Program-made: the position numbers and the translations under genes
The notes under the pieces: model-generated
What the model saw: the letters and a program-made list of their open reading frames with translations, nothing else
The model's database searches: none
Told to the model about the DNA's origin: nothing
Assembly (NCBI GenBank): GCA_036555615.1
Contig: DATBKZ010000006.1
Location: forward strand, 48,095 to 112,094
DNA: 64,000 bases
Source: SG8-41 sp036555615
GTDB lineage: Bacteria; Pseudomonadota; Gammaproteobacteria; Burkholderiales; SG8-41
Direction: 5' to 3'
In this document: positions 32,845 through 43,177 of the stretch, one piece after another
Position numbering within the stretch: position 1 is the stretch's first letter
Layout of the letters: each line of letters starts with the position of its first letter

Positions 32845-33810
32845 CTACTGCTGCTGTATTCCGACTTGCTGAATGACCTTCCTGTAGCGCTCGGCGTCAC
32901 TCTTGACGCGCGCGTGGAATTGAACCGGCGGCATGCCAATGCCTTCCGCGCCGCCTACCGTAGCGAAGCGCTCCTTCACGTCCGGTGACTTCAGCACCTC
33001 GGCCGACACCGAGTACAGCCTGTCGACGATCGCCTTCGGCGTGCCCTTGGGAACGAAGAAGCCCACCCAGATGGACGCGTCCACGCTCGGGATCCCGCTC
33101 TCCTGCGCCGTTGGCCAGTCCGGCGTCTGCGCCGTCCGCTTGGCAGTGGTGATTCCGAGCACCTTGACCCGCTTCGCCTGCAGGTGAGGAATCACGCCGG
33201 GCAACCCGGCGATGGTCCAGACCACCTCGTTCGTCGCAACCGCGGAGACGGCCGGGGCGCCACCCTTGTAGGGCACGTGCAGCATCTTGACGCCGGCGGC
33301 AACCGCGAGCCACTCGCTCGCGAGGTGATTCACCGAGCCGGTGCCCGGCGAGCCGAACGTCACCTGCCCGGGCTTTGCCTTGCCCGCAGCCACCAGGTCC
33401 TTGAAGTTGTTGATCGGCGACTTGCTGTTGACCACCACCAGCATCGGGGCGTCGCTCAACATGACGACGGACGTGAAATCGCGGTCGAGCTCGAATGGCA
33501 CGCCCTTGAACACGAACGGGCTGACCGCGAACTCTCCGGTGTGGGCGGACAGTACCGTGTAGCCGTCCGGCGCCCCCCGGGCGGCGATGCCGACCGCAAT
33601 GAAGCCGTTGCCGCCGGGCCGGTTGTCCACCACGAAATGCCAACCCATGCGCTCGGTGATCTTGTTGGTGACGATGCGGGTCGTCGTGTCCACGACGCCG
33701 CCCGGCGCGTACGGCACCAGCACGCGGATCGGCTTCGTCGGATATTTCTGCGCCTGCACCGGCAACGCAACCACGAGCCCCAGCAGGAAGCCACCGAGCA
33801 TTCGATTCAT
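32845..33810 (-). CDS. Bug-family tripartite tricarboxylate transporter substrate-binding protein
   Basis: This periplasmic binding protein of 321 residues starts at an ATG with GGGGAGGAAAC just upstream. The signal peptide ends ALPVQA, then QKYPTKPIRVLVPYAPGG, the standard Bug start. Further marks are GSPGTGSVNHLASEWL and YKGGAPAVSAV, which line the carboxylate-binding cleft. It is the last gene of the UbiD/hydroxylase operon, 23 bases after ubiD, and no TctA/TctB membrane genes are nearby. It probably captures the carboxylic acid degraded by the operon, using membrane parts encoded elsewhere. Confidence 0.9.
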   Translation of the reverse strand: MNRMLGGFLLGLVVALPVQAQKYPTKPIRVLVPYAPGGVVDTTTRIVTNKITERMGWHFVVDNRPGGNGFIAVGIAARGAPDGYTVLSAHTGEFAVSPFVFKGVPFELDRDFTSVVMLSDAPMLVVVNSKSPINNFKDLVAAGKAKPGQVTFGSPGTGSVNHLASEWLAVAAGVKMLHVPYKGGAPAVSAVATNEVVWTIAGLPGVIPHLQAKRVKVLGITTAKRTAQTPDWPTAQESGIPSVDASIWVGFFVPKGTPKAIVDRLYSVSAEVLKSPDVKERFATVGGAEGIGMPPVQFHARVKSDAERYRKVIQQVGIQQQ

Positions 33811-33833
33811 GTTTCCTCCCCGTTTCCCCGTCG

Positions 33834-35291
33834 TCACTTGAACAGATCCTTCCATTTCGCGCGGACCTTATTCTGCAGCTCCTTGCTCGCCTCCGCGACC
33901 TCCGGAAACTCGTGCAGGTGGTCATAGGGCCGGCAGGCGTCGATGATCGCCTTCGAGCTGAACGGAGCCTGGTAGGGGTAGGCGACGAACATCGGGTCGT
34001 TCTTCGATCCCATGCCGCGCTGGATGATGTCGATGTCCACCACCGGGTCAGTGCGCGTCGCGACCGCCCACATTACCTCCTGGAGATTGGACGGATCGAT
34101 GTCCTCGTCCACCACCACCGAGTAGCGTGACATGTAGGCGGCGACACCGCACTGATTCAGGATGTGACCCGCCTGCTTGGCGTGGCCAGCATAGCGCTGC
34201 TTGATCGCCACCACGTTGAACATCCGCGCGCCTCCGATTTCGTGCGCCCAGACTGCCTTCACGTCGGGGACGCCGGCGGCCTCCAGCGCATCGAACAGCA
34301 TGGCGGAGCGCATCACCGCCTTCGAGTACGAGTAATCGTTGGGCGGCTTCGCTGGCGGACTCCCCACCATGATCGGGTCGTTGCGAAAGTAGATGCGCTC
34401 GATCGTGACAGCGGGCGCCTTGGACGCCTTGCCGGGATAGTAGCCGTGGAACTCGCCGAACGGCCCTTCCGTGCGCACGTCGCCGGGGTGCGCCCAGCCC
34501 TCGAGCACGATCTCGGAGGCGGCGGGAAACGGCAGCCCGGTCACCTGGCCCTTCACCACCGACACCGGCTCGCCCAGGATCGCGCCGATGTAGTTGTACT
34601 CGCACATGCCGAACGGCACCTCGATGCCCGAGATCAGGTAGCCCAGCGGGTCGCAGCCGCACACGATCGCCACTGGAAACGGCTTCCCCGCTTTCATGTA
34701 CTTCTCATATTGGATGGCGCCGTGCTTGCCGGGCACCATGTCGAGCCCGACCGTGGTCCGGTCATGCAGCTGCACGCGGTAGGTGCCAACGTTCACCCAG
34801 TCGGAATCGAAGTCCTTCGTCACCACGCAGCAGCCGGTGCCGATGTAGCGCCCGCCGTCCTTCTCGTGCCAGAAGGGTGACGGAAAAATCTCGAGGTCCA
34901 GCTTGCCGTCGCCCTTCACGTTTTCGAGAGCGGGGCCCTTCTCGACGTAGACAGCATCGTAGTTCGGAGCGCCGGCCTGCCACGCCTTCGGCTTGCCGCG
35001 CAGCTTCTGCACCAGGCCATGGTGCGATTTCTCGACGCCGAGGCGCAGGATCGAGGACAGCTTGCCCGGGCTGCTCGTGCTGCAGGTGAGGACGCGAAAT
35101 CCCTTGGGGTAGCCTTTGATCTCATCGAACAGCAGCGCGGGCGGCGCATCCTTCTTGACGTTCAACTCGCTGATCGCGCCCAGCTCGAGATTCCAGTCCG
35201 CTCCGCGCACGTCCCGCACTTCGCCGAGCTTGCGCGCCTCCTCGAGCCAGGCGCGGAGGTCCAGCGGATTGCCTTTCTCGGAGCGTCTCAC
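33834..35291 (-). CDS. UbiD-family decarboxylase
   Basis: This is a prenylated-FMN-dependent (de)carboxylase of 485 residues acting on an aromatic, heteroaromatic or unsaturated acid. The family region RTEGPFGEFHGYYPG carries the catalytic Glu-x-x-x-x-Glu set near the cofactor, preceded by FPAASEIVLEGW. The C-terminal oligomerisation helix ends the protein. Cofactor synthesis needs UbiX, which is not in the window. The gene begins 2 bases after the 2Fe-2S subunit, so it is co-transcribed with the molybdenum hydroxylase. The substrate cannot be named from sequence. Confidence 0.9.
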   Translation of the reverse strand: MRRSEKGNPLDLRAWLEEARKLGEVRDVRGADWNLELGAISELNVKKDAPPALLFDEIKGYPKGFRVLTCSTSSPGKLSSILRLGVEKSHHGLVQKLRGKPKAWQAGAPNYDAVYVEKGPALENVKGDGKLDLEIFPSPFWHEKDGGRYIGTGCCVVTKDFDSDWVNVGTYRVQLHDRTTVGLDMVPGKHGAIQYEKYMKAGKPFPVAIVCGCDPLGYLISGIEVPFGMCEYNYIGAILGEPVSVVKGQVTGLPFPAASEIVLEGWAHPGDVRTEGPFGEFHGYYPGKASKAPAVTIERIYFRNDPIMVGSPPAKPPNDYSYSKAVMRSAMLFDALEAAGVPDVKAVWAHEIGGARMFNVVAIKQRYAGHAKQAGHILNQCGVAAYMSRYSVVVDEDIDPSNLQEVMWAVATRTDPVVDIDIIQRGMGSKNDPMFVAYPYQAPFSSKAIIDACRPYDHLHEFPEVAEASKELQNKVRAKWKDLFK

Positions 35292-35293
35292 AG

Positions 35294-35773
35294 TCAGGTC
35301 CGTCCGGATTTGCGCGTTCGCGCAGCTAGCTTAACCGCTTCGATGATTTCGGGATAGGCGGCGCAGCGGCAGAGGTTCCCCGAGAGGTAGTGCCGGATCT
35401 CGTCGTCGGTGGGATTCGGCTTCTCGTCGAGGAGTTGGCGCGCCATCAGGATGAAGCCGGGCGTGCAGAACCCGCACTGGAACGCGCCGCGCGCGATGAA
35501 AGCCTCCTGCACCGCGTCGAGCCTCCCGCCCGGCGCCGCGCGCTCGATCGTCGACACTTCCGCGCCGTCCACGAACACCGCAAGGTACAGGCAGCCCGAT
35601 ACCGCCGCTCCGTTCACGAGCACCGTGCAGCAGCCGCACATCCCCTGCCCGCAGCTCTCCCGCGCGCCGAAGAGGCCGAAGCGGTTCTGCAGCAGGTCGA
35701 CGAGATTCCAGTGCGGCGGGACCTCAGCGGTCACCGCCTCGCCGTTGAGCGTGAACTTGATCGTTCTCGTCAT
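35294..35773 (-). CDS. 2Fe-2S subunit of a xanthine-dehydrogenase-family hydroxylase
   Basis: The small electron-transfer subunit has 159 residues. It has a plant-type 2Fe-2S domain (ESCGQGMCGCCTVLVNG, first cluster) and an all-helical 2Fe-2S domain (QCGFCTPGFILM and LSGNLCRCAAYPEI, second cluster). It passes electrons from the molybdenum site to FAD. Its start overlaps the molybdopterin subunit stop by 4 bases. Confidence 0.94.
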   Translation of the reverse strand: MTRTIKFTLNGEAVTAEVPPHWNLVDLLQNRFGLFGARESCGQGMCGCCTVLVNGAAVSGCLYLAVFVDGAEVSTIERAAPGGRLDAVQEAFIARGAFQCGFCTPGFILMARQLLDEKPNPTDDEIRHYLSGNLCRCAAYPEIIEAVKLAARTRKSGRT

Positions 35774-38061
35774 GACTCGTCACCCAGGGCTCGGCCCTCC
35801 TTCGCGCGCAGCGCGCGGTAGACCGCTTCCGCCGTGAGCGGAAGCGAAGTGAGCCTGACCCCGACGGCGTCCTCGATCGCGTTGGCAATCGCCGGCGAAA
35901 CGCCGAACGTTCCGGTTTCGCCCACCCCCTTGGCGCCGAACGGCCCGGTGTGCTGCACGGCATCCACCGTTTCGTTCGCGATGCCGGACGGCAGGTCCAG
36001 CATGCCCGGGATCTTGTAGCCCGCGAGCGATGCATTGGTGCACTGCCCGGCCTGGAATTCCATCTTCTCGAACAACGTGAAACCGAGCTGCATGATCGAG
36101 GCTCCCGAGAGCTGCGTCGCCACAATCGCGGGATTCACCGGCCGGCCCACGTCTGCCACATTCACGAGCCGGGTCACTTTCACCTGCCCGGTCTCGGTGT
36201 CCACCTCCACCTCCACCCCGGTTGCGCCGACCATCCAGAACGGCGTCGCGTTCTCGGTGAGCCCGGTCTCGTGGTTCGGCGACTGGTAAGTGGGGATGAA
36301 GCTGCCGGTGCCCACGATGTTGCCGGCCTGCATGCCGTACTTCTTGCGGAAGATGTCCGGGATCGGTGTCGTCTCGGCAGGGAGCCCCAGCTCGCGCGCC
36401 ATCGCCAGCAGCTTGTCGCGCGCGTCCTCGGCGGCGAGCTTCACGGCATTGCCCATGTGGTACATCGACCGCGAGCCGAGCGTCGCCATGTCGTAGGGCG
36501 TGACATCGGTATCCGGATGCACGACCGTGATGGACTCGAGCGGGACGCCGAGCACCTCGGCAACGATCTGCGCCATCGCGGTGTCGGAGCCCTGCCCCAT
36601 GTCCACGGTGCTGCAGTAAAGCGAGCAGCTGCCGTCCGCGTAGAGGTTCACGATTGCGACCGAGGTCGTGGGCGCGATGACCGCCTTGAAGCCGATCGCG
36701 ATGCCCCGTCCGCGCCGCAGCGTGCCGCTCCCCCGGTCGAAGGGCTTGCCCCAGTCCATGCGCGCCGCGACCCGCTCGAGCACCTTGTCGATCGCGGCGT
36801 CTTTCATCGCGGTGCCCGTCGCCTGCTGGCGCCCTTCGCGCAGGATGTTGCGGCGCCGGAACTCGACCGGGTCCAACTTCAGTGCGCGCGCGATCATGTC
36901 GGTGTGGCCCTCGTAGGCCCACACGAGCTGCGGAATGCCGAATCCGCGCAGCGCGCCCGCGGGCGGCAGGTTCGTGTAGAGCGCGTAGGAGTCGATGCGC
37001 ACGTTCTCGATGTCGTAGGGTCCGGGGGCGGTGAAGCCGGACTTCTGCGTGATGCGCGGGCCGATATCGGCGTAGGCGCCGCCGTTCCACCAGATCTCGC
37101 ACTCCCGCGCCGTGATGCGCCCGTCCTGCGATACGCCGCTCTTGATCCGCAGCGTCGCGGCGTGCTTGGTGAGCGTGTAGAACTGCTCCTCCATCGTGAG
37201 CGAAACCTTCACCGGCCGGCGGGTAAGCAGCGCGAGCGCCGCGACCAGCGCCTCGAGCTTGATGTAGAGCTTGGCGCCGAATCCGCCGCCCAGGTACGGC
37301 ACCTTGACCCGCACCCGGTTCTCCGGCCGGCCGAGCAGCCGCGCGATCTCGATGCGCACGAACGAGGGGCTTTGCGAAGCGGTGTGGATGGTGAGTGCGT
37401 GCTCGCCGGGCTCGGCGACGGAAACGAAGGGCTCGAGCGGAACGTGCAGTACCTGCTGGGTGCGGAAGGTGTGCTCGAAGACGTGCGCAGCTTCCTTGAA
37501 TGCGCGCTCCACGCTGCCGCGCCGCAGGCGGAAATCGAGCGCGACATTGGTGTCCCGCTTGCCCTGGAGGTGCTTCAGGTCTGGAAACGTTCCGGCGGGC
37601 TTCAACACCTCGTGCACGATCGCTTTCGAGGTCACCGCCTCGACTTCATCGAAGACAGCGGGCAGCTCTTCGTAGTCCACGACGATGCGGCCCGCCGCCT
37701 CCTCGGCGACATGCGGGTCAGTCGCCAGCACCACCGCGACCGGCTCGCCGGCGTAGCGTACCTTGTCGACCGCGAGTATCGGCTGGTCGTGGAAGGCGGG
37801 CCCGTAATACGGATTGGGGATGATCGCGTGGATGTCCTGCGCGGTCACGATGCGGTGAACGCCCGGGACCGCCCGCGCGGCGGTAACGTCGATAGACCGG
37901 ATGCGGCCGTGCGCGACCGTGCTGCGGGCAATCTTCCCATGCAGCATCCCGGGCAGATGCAGGTTGTGGACGTACTCGGCACGCCCACTCACCTTCGCCT
38001 GGCCTTCGAGCCGCGGGATCGACTGGCCTACCGATTGTGCCGGGTGCGATGCCATGCTCAA
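35770..38061 (-). CDS. Molybdopterin-binding subunit of a xanthine-dehydrogenase-family hydroxylase
   Basis: The catalytic large subunit has 763 residues. It has the a/b hammerhead domain (about 20-130), the YLGGGFGAK loop, GALRGFG near the molybdenum, VDMGQGSDTAMAQ for the cofactor, and GVGETGTFG with the Glu that acts as base in this family. The GALRGFG loop is of the xanthine dehydrogenase/hydroxybenzoyl-CoA reductase type rather than the AYRCSFR loop of CO dehydrogenase. It would hydroxylate an aromatic or N-heterocyclic ring with water as the oxygen source. It overlaps the FAD gene and the 2Fe-2S gene by 4 bases each. Confidence 0.93.
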   Translation of the reverse strand: MSMASHPAQSVGQSIPRLEGQAKVSGRAEYVHNLHLPGMLHGKIARSTVAHGRIRSIDVTAARAVPGVHRIVTAQDIHAIIPNPYYGPAFHDQPILAVDKVRYAGEPVAVVLATDPHVAEEAAGRIVVDYEELPAVFDEVEAVTSKAIVHEVLKPAGTFPDLKHLQGKRDTNVALDFRLRRGSVERAFKEAAHVFEHTFRTQQVLHVPLEPFVSVAEPGEHALTIHTASQSPSFVRIEIARLLGRPENRVRVKVPYLGGGFGAKLYIKLEALVAALALLTRRPVKVSLTMEEQFYTLTKHAATLRIKSGVSQDGRITARECEIWWNGGAYADIGPRITQKSGFTAPGPYDIENVRIDSYALYTNLPPAGALRGFGIPQLVWAYEGHTDMIARALKLDPVEFRRRNILREGRQQATGTAMKDAAIDKVLERVAARMDWGKPFDRGSGTLRRGRGIAIGFKAVIAPTTSVAIVNLYADGSCSLYCSTVDMGQGSDTAMAQIVAEVLGVPLESITVVHPDTDVTPYDMATLGSRSMYHMGNAVKLAAEDARDKLLAMARELGLPAETTPIPDIFRKKYGMQAGNIVGTGSFIPTYQSPNHETGLTENATPFWMVGATGVEVEVDTETGQVKVTRLVNVADVGRPVNPAIVATQLSGASIMQLGFTLFEKMEFQAGQCTNASLAGYKIPGMLDLPSGIANETVDAVQHTGPFGAKGVGETGTFGVSPAIANAIEDAVGVRLTSLPLTAEAVYRALRAKEGRALGDES

Positions 38062-38915
38062 CTCGAGAGCGCCGCGCGGATGGCGCGGGAAACGTACACG
38101 CGAACGAGCTCCTTCTTGTAGGCCGCGGTGCCGTGCTGGTCGCCGATCACGGCGGCCTCCGCGGCGGCAGCCTCCCCCGAGCGGCGCAGCGTGGCATCGT
38201 CCGCGCGCGCACCGCGCAGGGCCTCTTCTGCATTCACAAGGCGCACCGGCGTGTCCGTAGCCGCGCCGATGACGATCCGGGCATCACGAATGGCGCCGCC
38301 ATCCGCATCGAGCGAGGCGGCGACGCCGAGCGCCGGCCAGTCATCAGCCGAGCGCGTCGTGCATTTGAGATAGGCGGCGCGCCGCTTGCCCTGCTCCGGG
38401 ATCGTCACCTCGCCGATCAGCTCGCCCCGGCTGAGCGTCGTTTCCAGATACCCGGCGTAGAGCTTCTCCAGCGGCAGCGATCGCCCGCCCTTGGCATCCA
38501 CCGTGGTCACGCTTGCTCCGAGCGCGATCAATATCGGCGGCAGGTCCATGTGGGGGTCCGCGTGCGCCAGATGCCCGCCCACGGTTGCGACGTTGCGCAC
38601 GCGCACGTTGGAAAGCGTCTTCAGCGCGCGCGTGATGACGGGCGCGTGGCTTCTCACCGCGGGCGAGCGCTCGAGCGCCGCCAGCGTCGCCAGCGCGCCG
38701 ATGCGCAGTGCGCCATCGGGCCCCTTCTGGATGCCGGAGTAACTCTCCTCGACCGAGCGCAGGCTGACGAGGCACGAGGGCCGCAGCACGCCCATCTTCA
38801 TCATCAGCATCACCGCCGTGCCGCCCGCGATCGGACGCACTGACGATTCCGCGGAAGCAAGCAGGGTGGCGGCCTCGCGCAGGGTGCGCGGCTCGAGCAA
38901 TTCGAAGGGGGACAT
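38058..38915 (-). CDS. FAD-binding subunit of a xanthine-dehydrogenase-family hydroxylase
   Basis: The flavin subunit has 285 residues. It has PIAGGTAVMLMMKMG and ATVGGHLAHADPHMDLPP, the two FAD-binding loops of the CoxM/XdhB family, and a C-terminal CO-dehydrogenase flavoprotein domain. It lacks the extra 4Fe-4S insert of 4-hydroxybenzoyl-CoA reductase HcrB, as far as its length tells. It is the first gene of the operon, divergent from typA by 101 bases. Confidence 0.93.
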   Translation of the reverse strand: MSPFELLEPRTLREAATLLASAESSVRPIAGGTAVMLMMKMGVLRPSCLVSLRSVEESYSGIQKGPDGALRIGALATLAALERSPAVRSHAPVITRALKTLSNVRVRNVATVGGHLAHADPHMDLPPILIALGASVTTVDAKGGRSLPLEKLYAGYLETTLSRGELIGEVTIPEQGKRRAAYLKCTTRSADDWPALGVAASLDADGGAIRDARIVIGAATDTPVRLVNAEEALRGARADDATLRRSGEAAAAEAAVIGDQHGTAAYKKELVRVYVSRAIRAALSS

Positions 38916-38949
38916 GGGTCACCGAACTCTACTGGCAAGCTTCTGAAAA

Positions 38950-38980
38950 TTCAAGAAAACCGGCGTTTCTATGCTAGAAT
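38950..38980 (+). promoter_or_regulatory. Predicted extended -10 promoter of typA
   Basis: TGCTAGAAT at 38972-38980 is an extended -10 (TGn plus TAGAAT). TTCAAG at 38950-38955 lies 19 bases before the -10, a weak -35 that an extended -10 can tolerate. Transcription would start near 38987, about 30 bases before the typA ATG. Confidence 0.5.
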
Positions 38981-39016
38981 CGCCGCCTTTTGCACCGCAC
39001 CAAGCTTGGCCCATCC

Positions 39017-40811
<1,795 letters not shown>

Positions 40812-40831
<20 letters not shown>

Positions 40832-41792
40832 GCTTCGCGCAGGGGTCTGGCCGGTCCCAGCGCGGAGTGAACCAGACGAAATCGTACTGGGTCCCTCCGC
40901 CCGCGGAGCCCGTGAGATACCCGGCGGGATCGGTCATTCCGGATTCCACTTCCAGGAGACCAATGCTGAGGATGGATTCTCCCGGGCGCGCCTGGCGCAG
41001 ATAGAGGGGCACGCCAAGGTCCCGCCGCATGTGCCCGTTGCCCGCGATCAGCACGGCGCCATCGGGCCCCGGGTCGAGCAGCGCTTCGGCGAGCGTCGCG
41101 TCTCGCGCTCGTTGCGCAAGCACCATCCCCGGCACGATGCTCCCGGGCAGTGCACGGCAGTGCCCCTCCACGATAATCTCGCGCAGCACCACATCGCGCG
41201 GCTCCGACCATACCGCGTCAATCCGGAGCGCCGATGCACGCTCCTCTCCCAGCGAATCGAGACCTGACTTCACGATCCGACCCGCGGTCGCGCGCGACAG
41301 GTTCGCCGCCCGGAGCGGCATGCGATAGCGCAGGGCGGTTTCGATGAGAGGCCGATAGAGGTCCCAGCCCCAGTTCTTGCGGTCGAAACCGGTCGCTTCC
41401 GCCACTGCCTCGGCTGTCGCCCCGCCGGCAGCCAACAAGAGCTGCAGCGCGGGATCGTAATCCCGGTCGAGCTGCTCGAATGCCACTGCCGGCCGGAGAC
41501 CACTTTCGCCGAGCGCCATCAGGCATTCGAGCTGAAGTGCGTGATGATCGGGGTTATCGTGCACCTCCCCGAGCAGCCGATAGCGCGCGGCGCGCAGCGC
41601 GGAATGAAGCGCTTCGCGGGCGGCGCGCCGGCCAACCCTCACGTCCCAAATCGTTCCGACGAGGGGATGATCCGTCAGCAGCATGGATTGCCAGCGATCG
41701 GACCGCACGGTGGCGGCACGCGCCGGGTAAAAAGGGGTGAGCTGCGCGAGCACCACCGCGGCGAGCGCGCGGATCATGCCTCTCCGTCGCAT
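40812..41792 (-). CDS. ChaN-family heme-binding-like protein
   Basis: The 326-residue secreted protein is of the ChaN family (PF04187). A signal peptide ends near PFYPARA. The family motif LLGEVHDNPDHHALQLECL is present, followed by VAFEQLDRDYD and later VLIAGNGHMRRDLGVPLYL, which carry the conserved His and Glu residues. ChaN of Campylobacter binds heme as a lipoprotein; here no lipobox Cys is seen. Function in this organism is uncertain. It is convergent with typA, with which it overlaps by 20 bases. Confidence 0.8.
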
Positions 41793-41841
41793 GGACTGCT
41801 AGTGTAATCTAGTGTCGTGTCCCGCAAATTCCTGATCGATT

Positions 41842-41925
41842 CCGTTCGTCCTGAGCGAGTCGAAGGCCCAACGAAATCGGGTGCTTCGACGGCTGTTCAT
41901 GCTTCGACGGGCTCAGCACGAACGG
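41842..41925. repeat. Dispersed-type imperfect palindrome (24-bp arms)
   Basis: The left arm at 41842-41865, CCGTTCGTCCTGAGCGAGTC plus GAAG, and the right arm at 41902-41925 are inverted copies differing at three positions. A partial third copy of the arm (TGCTTCGACGG) starts at 41882. The element fills much of the 209-base gap before the GcvT-like gene. Sequences of this kind (TTCGTCCTGAG... / CTTCGAC..GGCTCAG) are familiar as scattered intergenic repeats in proteobacteria; that is from memory. Confidence 0.65.
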
Positions 41926-42001
41926 GCCCGAAGTTGCCACGAATCTGCGGGTCGGCATACCAGCACCCCTTCGCTCATCAGCCAATTCTCATCACGCACT
42001 T

Positions 42002-43147
42002 ATGCCATTCGACATGAGCCTCGTCCAGCGCGGCGCCCGGCTGCGCAGAAGTCCGTTCTTCGAGTCCACGCAACGTCACGGCGCAAAGGGCTACACCGTC
42101 TACAACCACATGCTGTTTCCCACCTGCTTCGGCGACTTCGAGGAAGAGTACTGGCATCTCCTGAACCACGTCACGCTGTGGGACGTTTCGGTCGAGCGGC
42201 AGATCGAGATCACCGGGCCTGATGCCTTCGGCTTCACCAACCTGCTCACGCCGCGCGACCTCTCGAAATGCGCGGTCGGCCAGGGCAAGTACCTAGTCAT
42301 CACCGCAGAGGACGGCGGCATCATCAACGACCCGGTGCTGCTGCGTCTCGGCGAGAACCACTTCTGGCTCGCGCTCGCCGACAGCGACGTGCTCCTGTGG
42401 GCGCGCGGGGTCGCGCTCAGGTCGGGACTGCGCGTGCGGATCACCGAGCCCGATGTCTCGCCCCTCCAGATACAGGGTCCGAAGGCGAAGGCCGTCGTCG
42501 AAGCCTTGTTCGGTGACGCGGTGACGAAGCTCCGCTACTACTGGTTCCTCGAGACCAAGCTCGACGGCATCCCGGTGGTGGTGACGCGCACCGGCTGGAC
42601 CGGCGAAGTCGGCTACGAGATCTATCTGCGTGATGGCTCGCTCGGCGACGTGCTGTGGGAGCGCATCATGGAAGCCGGGAAGCCGCACCAGATCCGGCCG
42701 ACCGGGCCTTCGGACATCCGCCGCATCGAGGCTGGAATCCTCAACTGGGGTGCCGACATGACGCTCGAGAACAACGTCTACGAGGTCGACCTGGACTACC
42801 TCGTGGACGACAGGAAATCAGCGGACTACATCGGCCGCGATGCGCTGAGGCGGATCGCGCGGGAAGGCGTCAGGCGCAAGCTCGTCGGAATCGAGATCGA
42901 GGGGCCGCGCATCGAAATGAATGCCGTCCAGTGGGCGGCTGCGGCAAACGGGACCCGCACCGGCCGGGTGACCTCCGCCATCTATTCACCGCGCCTCGAG
43001 AAGAACATCGGCTACGCAATGATGCCGGTCGCCTATGCTGGGCTCGGCACGCCCCTGACGGTCACGATCCCCGGCGGCGGGGCGCGCAGGGCAACGATCG
43101 TCGCGCGGCCATTCGTCGATCCGGACAAGGAAATTCCCAAGAGCTGA
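42002..43147 (+). CDS. GcvT/DmdA-like aminomethyltransferase-family protein
   Basis: The 381-residue protein has the folate-dependent GcvT fold: an N-terminal domain with SVERQIEITGPDAFGFTNLL, then RTGWTGEVGYEIYL (the GCV_T signature) and LEAGILNWGAD, and a C-terminal barrel (VGIEIEGP, TSAIYSPRLEKNIGYAMM). Such proteins transfer one-carbon groups to tetrahydrofolate; DMSP demethylase and vanillate demethylase-type enzymes belong here. No gcvH or gcvP lies nearby, so it is not glycine cleavage T. The methyl donor is unknown. Start ATG 42002, with an in-frame ATG at 42014. Confidence 0.82.
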   Translation: MPFDMSLVQRGARLRRSPFFESTQRHGAKGYTVYNHMLFPTCFGDFEEEYWHLLNHVTLWDVSVERQIEITGPDAFGFTNLLTPRDLSKCAVGQGKYLVITAEDGGIINDPVLLRLGENHFWLALADSDVLLWARGVALRSGLRVRITEPDVSPLQIQGPKAKAVVEALFGDAVTKLRYYWFLETKLDGIPVVVTRTGWTGEVGYEIYLRDGSLGDVLWERIMEAGKPHQIRPTGPSDIRRIEAGILNWGADMTLENNVYEVDLDYLVDDRKSADYIGRDALRRIAREGVRRKLVGIEIEGPRIEMNAVQWAAAANGTRTGRVTSAIYSPRLEKNIGYAMMPVAYAGLGTPLTVTIPGGGARRATIVARPFVDPDKEIPKS

Positions 43148-43177
43148 TTCCCCGCGATCCGGCTTGTGGTCATCGCG

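Noticed and set aside
36668..36916. Possible CO dehydrogenase identity for the molybdenum hydroxylase
   Set aside because: The active-site loop reads GALRGFG, not the AYRCSFR loop of CO dehydrogenase.
42002..43147. Glycine cleavage T protein (gcvT)
   Set aside because: No gcvH or gcvP is nearby, and the N-terminal sequence is closer to DmdA-like demethylases.
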